63,490 nucleotides of DNA from Candidatus Tityobacter terrigena (GTDB lineage: Bacteria; Vulcanimicrobiota; Vulcanimicrobiia; Vulcanimicrobiales; Vulcanimicrobiaceae), in contig PMHO01000054.1 of assembly GCA_003156715.1 (NCBI GenBank), forward strand, positions 2,749 through 66,238, written 5' to 3'. The stretch's first letter is position 1. The number at the start of each line of letters is the position of its first letter. Made by a program: the position numbers and the translations under genes. The notes beneath the pieces are model-generated. The model saw nothing but the letters and a program-made list of their open reading frames with translations, made no database searches and was not told where the DNA came from. This document shows, piece by piece, positions 58,218 to 63,490 of this stretch.

Positions 58218-58726
58218 TGCTGCGCGCCCTTCGGGTCCTGCCGCTCGCGCTGGCGCTCGGCGCCGGTCCGGCAGCGGTTCCAGCTCAGCAAAGCGTGTCG
58301 CTCGATCCGCTGTTCCACGCGTCGGAAGGCTGGCTCAACGGCGGTTTGAGCCGCGCCGCCCTCGCGGGCAAAGTCGTCATCGTCGACGTGTTCACCTTCG
58401 GTTGCTACAACTGCAAGAACGTGCTCCCCAACCTGCGCGCGCTTTACCATCCGAACTCGAGCGATGTGGCGATCGTGGGAATTCACACCCCCGAGACGCC
58501 GTACGAGCGCGAGCGGGCGAATGTCGTGGCGAACCTCAAAGTCGAAGGCGTCGTCTGGCCCGTTGCGATCGACAATTCCCACGCACTGTGGGACGCCTTC
58601 AACATCGAATACTGGCCGACGCAACTCATCTTCGACCGAAAAGGACATCTGCGTAAAACCGTCGTCGGCGACTCCCAAGACGCCGAAGTGAACGCAACGG
58701 TCAAGGAGCTGGTCGCGGAAAAGTAG
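58214..58726 (+). CDS. Secreted thioredoxin-like (TlpA/redoxin) protein
   Basis: 170 residues. N-terminal signal peptide (MMLRALRVLPLALALGAGPAAVPAQ). Thioredoxin fold with CxxC active site Cys64-Tyr-Asn-Cys67 in 'VDVFTFGCYNCKNVLPNLRALY', 'VAIVGIHTPETPYERE' and cis-Pro in 'YWPTQLIFDRKGHL'. It probably acts in the periplasm on disulfides. Translationally coupled to the Crp/Fnr gene (4-bp overlap), suggesting redox-related regulation. Confidence 0.85.
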   Translation: MMLRALRVLPLALALGAGPAAVPAQQSVSLDPLFHASEGWLNGGLSRAALAGKVVIVDVFTFGCYNCKNVLPNLRALYHPNSSDVAIVGIHTPETPYERERANVVANLKVEGVVWPVAIDNSHALWDAFNIEYWPTQLIFDRKGHLRKTVVGDSQDAEVNATVKELVAEK

Positions 58727-58780
58727 CGCCCCGGGCGCGGGTCCGGAACTCCCGGTCCTTCAACCCGGTTTAGCTAAGCG

Positions 58781-60259
58781 ATGTACACCGTCTACCTGGG
58801 GCTCGGTTCGAACCTCGGCGACCGGCAGGGCAACATCTTGCAGGCGCTGCAGAAGCTGCGCGCCCGCTGTTCGGTCTGCGCCGTTTCCGCCTACTATGAG
58901 ACCCCGCCCGCCGCCGGCGTGGCGGGCCCCGCCTTTCTCAACGTGGCGGCCAAACTCGAAACGGCGCTCGATCCGCTCGCTCTCGAAGCGCTCTTGCGGC
59001 AAGTCGAAGTCGCTGTCGGGCGCCAGCGAACCGTCGCTCTCGCCGCGCGCCCGATCGACATCGATATTCTTTTGATCGACGCCATCGTGCAGGACTTCGG
59101 CCGATTCGAAGTGCCGCACCCGTACCTCGCAGAGCGTCCCTTCAACCTCGTCCCGCTGGCGGAGCTTGCGCCGCATCTCAAACATCCGGCGACCGGACGT
59201 ACGATCGAATCGCTTGCGGCCGGGGTCGATCGCAGCGGCTTCGTTCGCAAGACGCGCTCGCTGCACTTCGTCGCCGACCGCCAAGACGACGCGCCCGAGG
59301 TGCGCCTTTCGATCGATCGCGCCGGCGTCGCGAACGTGAAGCGCGTCGTTCACCTCGACGTCGATGGGCGAGAAACGGCCTTCAACGGCACCTTCTCGAT
59401 GGTCGCCGATCTCGCTGCGGACCGGGGCGGCGTGCACATGTCGCGTTTCTCCGAGCTCTTGGAAGAAGCGATGCTGGAGGTTCTCTCGCGCGACCAGACG
59501 GCGCGGCGCATCGAGGACCTCGTCGCCACGATCGCCCGCGAGATCGTCGGCTCGCAAAAGGCGCGTTGCGCGGACGTCCGGCTTCGCGCCGAATTCGGGC
59601 TGGAGCGCTGGACGCCGGTCAGCGGCAAGCGGGGCGAAGAGACGTATACCTTGATCGGCATCGCGCATGCCGATTCGGACGGCGTGCGGCGGGTCGTCGG
59701 GGTCGAAGCCGAAGGGATGACGGCCTGTCCGTGCGCGCAAGTGATGGTGCGCGAACACTCGTTGCACGAGCTCGTCGAGGCCGGCTTTAGCGAGGCGCAG
59801 GCGAACCGTGCGCTCGAAGCGCTGCCGGTCGCGACGCACAATCAGCGCGGCCGCGGCTGCATCATCCTCGGCGTGCGCGACGGGCGCGAAGCCGAGGTTC
59901 GCGCCGAAGACCTGGTCGAGATCGTCGAGAACTCGATGTCTTCGGAAACCTACGATCTGCTCAAGCGTCCCGACGAGTTTTTCATCGTCAACAAGGCCCA
60001 CCACAATCCGAAATTCGTCGAAGACGTCGTTCGCGGCATCCTGTCGCGCGCGCTCGACGTCTATTCCGATTTTCGCGACGACACGTTCGTGCTTGCCTCG
60101 CAGGTCAACTACGAGTCGATCCACAAGCACGATGCGTTCGCCGAAGCCTTCGGCACCTTCGGCCAGCTGCGGGGTGAACTGCGGAGCCGCCGCTGCGACG
60201 CGCGCAAAACGGCGCTCGCAGAGTGGCTCGGAACGCTTCCGTCTCCCGTCGTCGCTTGA
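58781..60259 (+). CDS. FolK-FolE2 fusion: HPPK plus GTP cyclohydrolase IB (MptA/FolE2)
   Basis: 492 residues in one uninterrupted frame. Residues 1 to about 165 are 6-hydroxymethyl-7,8-dihydropterin pyrophosphokinase: 'YLGLGSNLGDRQGNI', 'RPIDIDILLID', 'PHPYLAERPFNLVPLAELAP'. Residues about 185-490 are GTP cyclohydrolase of the FolE2/MptA type: 'DVDGRETAFNGTFSMVADL', 'HMSRFSELLEEAM', 'EAEGMTACPCAQVMVREHS' (active-site Cys) and 'VASQVNYESIHKHDAFAE'-like end. The two enzymes catalyse the first step and a later step of folate synthesis; dihydroneopterin aldolase and FolP are not in the window. Start ATG 58781, 54 bp after the thioredoxin-like gene. Confidence 0.9.
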   Translation: MYTVYLGLGSNLGDRQGNILQALQKLRARCSVCAVSAYYETPPAAGVAGPAFLNVAAKLETALDPLALEALLRQVEVAVGRQRTVALAARPIDIDILLIDAIVQDFGRFEVPHPYLAERPFNLVPLAELAPHLKHPATGRTIESLAAGVDRSGFVRKTRSLHFVADRQDDAPEVRLSIDRAGVANVKRVVHLDVDGRETAFNGTFSMVADLAADRGGVHMSRFSELLEEAMLEVLSRDQTARRIEDLVATIAREIVGSQKARCADVRLRAEFGLERWTPVSGKRGEETYTLIGIAHADSDGVRRVVGVEAEGMTACPCAQVMVREHSLHELVEAGFSEAQANRALEALPVATHNQRGRGCIILGVRDGREAEVRAEDLVEIVENSMSSETYDLLKRPDEFFIVNKAHHNPKFVEDVVRGILSRALDVYSDFRDDTFVLASQVNYESIHKHDAFAEAFGTFGQLRGELRSRRCDARKTALAEWLGTLPSPVVA

Positions 60260-60275
60260 CCGGCCGCGGGCGCCG

Positions 60276-61493
60276 TTATGGCGTCGGCGTCGAGTTGGGC
60301 GGAGGCTCGGCAACCTCAGGGCGAGCGGCCCCGTTTCGCAACCGTTCGATGCGGCGCCCGAGCGAAGGATGGGTCGAAAAGAGCAGCTCCATCCAGCGGG
60401 GTTGATCTTCCTCGGCCATGTTGCGCTCGCGCAGCCGCGTGAAGGCGGCGACGCCTGCTTGCCGGTCGCCGGTGGCTGCGATCGCGAAGCGGTCGGCGGC
60501 ACGTTCGCGCGAGCGCGAAAAGGCTGCGATCAGCGGACCTGCTGCGATGCCGAGCGCGGAACCCACGAAGAAGATTCGTCCGATGCCGGCTGCCGTTGCG
60601 AGCGAACGGCCCGGTTCACCGGCAAACTTGGCCGCGCCGAAAAAGACGAGCGCGGTCGCCGCCGTTCCGGCCGCAACCGAACGCCACACGTCGCGGGCCA
60701 CGTAATGGCCCAGTTCGTGCGCGACCACGAAACCGATCTCCGGGCCCTCGAAGTGATCGAGCAGCGTATCGCCCACGACGATGCGCTTGGAGCCGAGAAG
60801 TCCCGTCACATAGGCGTTGGCCTTCTCGGTCTGGCGGCTCATGTCGACGCGAAGAATCTTTGCATCGCCCGCGCCGTAGCGTGCGGCGAGGTGGCGCAGA
60901 CGTTGCTCTAGCTCGCCTTCGATCGGCTCGAATCGGTTGAATAGTGGAGCGATCAGCGACGGCGCGACGACGTTGGCGAGCACGAGCAACGGGAAAGCGG
61001 CCGCGGTCGCGAGCGCCGGCCACGTGCGCGGTGCGCGCTCGACCGCAGTTGCCAGCAACTCGATAAGCGGAACCGTGATGGCGAGCGTAACCGCAAAGCT
61101 TTTCGCCTGGTCGACCGCCCAGGCGGGAGCCGGTTGTTTGCTTAGGGCGTAGCGGCGCTCCAGAACGTGTCCCTCGACGAAATCGGACGGCAAGTCGATG
61201 GCGCTAGAGAGCAGCAAGGCTGCACCGATCGAAGCGACGCGCCGGGCGCGACCCTGGGGATTGGAATTAGCCGGCTCGATCAGCGGCCCCAAGCCGTACG
61301 CGGCCCCGCCGATCTGCGCTAGCGAGCGTGCCATGCTCGATAGCATGAGCGCCCGGCGCAGGCGGCCGTAAGCGGCCGGATCGGGGTCAAGCGCAGGCGC
61401 CGGCTGCGCGAGGTCGGCAAGGGCGTCGAACGTACGCTTGGCCGCATAGCCGAGCACGAAACCGCCCGACAACCCGATGAGAAAACGACGCAT
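60276..61493 (-). CDS. M48-family membrane metalloprotease (Ste24/HtpX-like)
   Basis: 405 residues. Zinc motif HELGH in 'FVVAHELGHYVARDV', third ligand Glu in 'SRSRERAADRFAIAA'. Several membrane segments are seen: near the N-terminus (FLIGLSGGFVLGYAA), about 90-105, 130-150, 160-185 and on both sides of the zinc motif. 'NAYVTGLLGSKRIVVGDTLLDHF' is typical of CAAX-protease-1-like members. It likely degrades or processes membrane proteins with the active site facing the cytosol. Convergent with the FolK-FolE2 gene (16 bp) and divergent from the next gene. Confidence 0.88.
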   Translation of the reverse strand: MRRFLIGLSGGFVLGYAAKRTFDALADLAQPAPALDPDPAAYGRLRRALMLSSMARSLAQIGGAAYGLGPLIEPANSNPQGRARRVASIGAALLLSSAIDLPSDFVEGHVLERRYALSKQPAPAWAVDQAKSFAVTLAITVPLIELLATAVERAPRTWPALATAAAFPLLVLANVVAPSLIAPLFNRFEPIEGELEQRLRHLAARYGAGDAKILRVDMSRQTEKANAYVTGLLGSKRIVVGDTLLDHFEGPEIGFVVAHELGHYVARDVWRSVAAGTAATALVFFGAAKFAGEPGRSLATAAGIGRIFFVGSALGIAAGPLIAAFSRSRERAADRFAIAATGDRQAGVAAFTRLRERNMAEEDQPRWMELLFSTHPSLGRRIERLRNGAARPEVAEPPPNSTPTP

Positions 61494-61510
61494 GCGCCAA
61501 ACCTTACGCC

Positions 61511-62686
61511 GTGCACGTGTCCATCAACTGCCGCCTGACGAGGATTCGCCTCCATCGGAACGTTCTTACCGCGACTGCGGCGTGGCTCTGTTGCGTTGCG
61601 CCGTCGAGCGCGCAGGTGATTCCCGCGTTTGATTACGGGATCGGAACGCAGGCCGATGCGCGCCTGGGGTTCGCCGCCTCACTGATCGTGGACTTCCTCG
61701 ATACGCCTTCCGTTCTCGCAACAGCTTCCGCTCGGCGCTTTATCGAGGACGCCTTTACCCGTCTGGAGGCCGGCGCCCCGAGCGAGCAGCTTCGCGCGCA
61801 GCTGAGCGGCGAGCGCGGCGCACTCACGGCGGAGAGCGGCGATTCGCATTTCGACCCGATCACCTCAGCCAAACTCTTGCGCGCAACCATGGCCGCGTAC
61901 GTGCGGTCGCTGGAGCCCGCTCGCGCGCAAGCGTTTGTCATCGGCGGGCTGGCCGACCAGATTGGATACAACGCGCGCGTGCTTCAGGAGAGTGACAGCG
62001 ATCGTTTCTTCCGCGAGACGCTAGCGGCTTACGATGACCTCGATGCCGTCATCCCCGGTCTCGCCGACCTGCGCATGGCGGTGGTCGCAGCGCGCGCCGA
62101 CGATTGGCGCGACATCGGGCACGCTGCCGACCGCTTCGCGGCGGCGCTGCTGGGAACCGATCCGTTGCTGATCGGTTACGGCCAACCCGCGGCGAGCAAT
62201 GCGGTCTGGACGATCTTCGTTCGGCTGCGCACGATCGGCGACGAGGGACCTCGCAAAGGCACGCTTCACTCGGCGATCGAGATCGTGTACGCGGACGGCT
62301 CGCACAAGACGCTCGGCGCCTATCCCGACGGCAAGAACGCCTTCGACCACGACGGCGGCCAGCTGCTTTGCGGGCTCGACCTCGAGCCGGCCGCAGGCAA
62401 ATCGACCGTCGTTCCAATCGTGCCGCCCAACGGCGTCGGGTACGATGATCTCGCGCTGCGCCTCTTCGACGGCTGCACGGCGTTCAACCAGCATGCGCCG
62501 GTCTACGACGCGCTCGCGCGCTCCGGCGGCAACGACAACACCTTCGTGGTCGGCATCCTGCACGCGAACGGAGTCGACACGACTCGTCTTACCAATGAAA
62601 GCTCGGAGTCCGCAACGCAGGCACCCGCAGCACAATCACCCGCGCCGCAAACTCCCACGCCGCATGCCCTTCCATCTCACGGGTAG
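61511..62686 (+). CDS. Unknown secreted protein (391 aa)
   Basis: Family not recognised. A signal peptide-like N-terminus (NVLTATAAWLCCVAPSSAQ) lies near residues 17-35. A helical domain follows ('LRATMAAYVRSLEPARAQAFVIGGLADQIGYNARVLQE'), then a beta-rich domain with 'GTLHSAIEIVYADGSHKTLGAYPDGKNAFDHDGGQLLCGLDLEP', and a Pro/Ala/Gln-rich disordered tail. The GTG start (61511 or 61517) is uncertain. It is probably periplasmic. Confidence 0.68.
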   Translation: MHVSINCRLTRIRLHRNVLTATAAWLCCVAPSSAQVIPAFDYGIGTQADARLGFAASLIVDFLDTPSVLATASARRFIEDAFTRLEAGAPSEQLRAQLSGERGALTAESGDSHFDPITSAKLLRATMAAYVRSLEPARAQAFVIGGLADQIGYNARVLQESDSDRFFRETLAAYDDLDAVIPGLADLRMAVVAARADDWRDIGHAADRFAAALLGTDPLLIGYGQPAASNAVWTIFVRLRTIGDEGPRKGTLHSAIEIVYADGSHKTLGAYPDGKNAFDHDGGQLLCGLDLEPAAGKSTVVPIVPPNGVGYDDLALRLFDGCTAFNQHAPVYDALARSGGNDNTFVVGILHANGVDTTRLTNESSESATQAPAAQSPAPQTPTPHALPSHG

Positions 62687-62725
62687 CGGTCGGGTAGGAG
62701 CTGACCCGCACGCGAAGCGCAACGC

Positions 62726-63490
62726 TTACTGCGGCGGCGCAGGCGGATCGACCGCGACACCGGTTGGGTCGGGCGAACTGATGGACCCGATCAACGTTCC
62801 CGAGGCGTAGTCGAACGCGTCGACCAGATTCGCTCCCGAATCCGCGACGTAGAGCACCGTCTCCGTCTTGTCGAACGCGAGGAACTGCCCAGACTTCAGC
62901 GCGCCGAACGTTCGGACCGGTTCTCGGCTGCCGGGTGCGAACACCTCGATTTTCGTACCATCTACGGCAACGAGATCGCCGTTCTGGTCGAACGCGATGC
63001 CGCCCGGGTTCTTGATGTGCCACGGCGCGTTCTTGCCTGTCTGCGCGCCGGGCGCGTACTCGATGATGCGAGCCTTCGTTTCGGGATAATATGCGACGAA
63101 CAGATCGTCGCTCGCGTCGAGGGCCGCCGAGATGGAATACCACGACTCCATGTTGACGGTGTATGCGGGACTCGTCTGCCCTTTTAGGAAGACTTCGAAG
63201 TCGCCGACGCCGCATGCGTCGTTGACGAGGTTGACGTCGTACACGGTTCCATCTTTGCCGACGGTCACGTCGCCGCCGAAGTCTCCGCTTATGTCGGTTT
63301 CCTGCAGGCGCATCGACGGCTTGGAGCTTCCGGCCGGAAAGATCAGCACGTAGGGCCCCGTCGGCACGTACAACTGACCCTTAGCGAAGAAAAGGCCGCC
63401 CGGATTGTAGATGCCGGCGGAGGTGCCGAGCGCCCCGATCGCCGTGCCGCCGGGGAGGCGGTACTCGGTTACCGTGCTGTTCTGATACGA
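62726..63490 (-). CDS. NHL-like beta-propeller protein (partial, 5' end beyond window)
   Basis: The frame is open from the right edge (TCG at 63488-63490) to the stop at 62726, about 254 residues; the N-terminus is missing. Propeller blades: 'GGLFFAKGQLYVPTGPYVLIFPAGSSKPS', 'VGKDGTVYDVN', 'ALDASDDLFVAYYP', 'FDQNGDLVAVDGTKIEVFAPG' and 'DKTETVLYVADSGANLVDAFDYASGTL'. It resembles the lipoprotein at 12627-13622 in style and probably has the same secreted location. It ends 39 bp from the convergent unknown secreted protein. Confidence 0.8.
   Translation of the reverse strand, partial: SYQNSTVTEYRLPGGTAIGALGTSAGIYNPGGLFFAKGQLYVPTGPYVLIFPAGSSKPSMRLQETDISGDFGGDVTVGKDGTVYDVNLVNDACGVGDFEVFLKGQTSPAYTVNMESWYSISAALDASDDLFVAYYPETKARIIEYAPGAQTGKNAPWHIKNPGGIAFDQNGDLVAVDGTKIEVFAPGSREPVRTFGALKSGQFLAFDKTETVLYVADSGANLVDAFDYASGTLIGSISSPDPTGVAVDPPAPPQ

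Overview
The window is about 63 kb of GC-rich (clearly above 60 %) bacterial chromosome. It is densely packed, with many start/stop overlaps. It encodes an aerobic, Gram-negative-like heterotroph: a type-B succinate dehydrogenase, outer-surface propeller and stalk proteins, a LexA-type SOS box, and aerobic CoA-dependent aromatic degradation (box pathway). The mixture of secreted NHL-like propellers, a GloVer-repeat protein, a SCO4226/DUF4242-like protein and box genes would fit an uncultured lineage such as Eremiobacterota (WPS-2) or a neighbour. This placement is an inference from gene style only; no rRNA or tRNA gene was seen.

Layout. 1-1.9 kb: SOS mutagenesis genes imuA-imuB (imuB runs off the left edge) behind a LexA-controlled promoter. 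2.1-2.5 kb: REP-like DNA and an alternating tandem repeat. 2.5-7.5 kb: a four-gene operon of a collagen-like protein, a small SCO4226-like protein and two large modular proteins of unknown function. 7.6-12.4 kb: a membrane-anchored protein, an SPFH protein, an unknown helical protein and a LuxR-type (LAL) ATPase regulator on one strand. 12.6-21.4 kb: a lipoprotein propeller, a BTAD/SARP-type ATPase regulator, a DUF4337-like membrane protein, a copper-amine-oxidase-stalk/WXXGXW surface protein and a PQQ-type propeller. 21.8-26.9 kb: fatty-acid desaturase, ribosome hibernation factor, acetyl-CoA synthetase, an ArsB/NhaD-type carrier and a universal stress protein, all on the plus strand.

26.9-51.2 kb is a catabolic region. 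A minus-strand run, boxC-boxB-alcohol dehydrogenase-benzoate CoA ligase-thiolase-sdhC-sdhA-sdhB, starts from a perfect TTGACA/TATAAT promoter and carries benzoate carbon through 3-oxoadipyl-CoA to succinyl-CoA and on into the TCA cycle. A second minus-strand run, boxR-aryl-CoA ligase-tldD-tldE, holds the pathway regulator. A third, gltA-paaZ-hisC-like, adds citrate synthase, a bifunctional ring-opening/aldehyde dehydrogenase enzyme and an aminotransferase. An alpha/beta hydrolase and a short-chain dehydrogenase sit divergently beside the box genes and boxR. No boxA reductase is visible.

51.3-63.5 kb: an unknown protein, a hairpin-rich gap, an SF2 helicase, a long perfect inverted repeat, msrA, a secreted zinc metalloprotease, a Crp/Fnr regulator, a thioredoxin-like protein, a FolK-FolE2 fusion, an M48 membrane protease, an unknown secreted protein and a propeller protein cut by the right edge.
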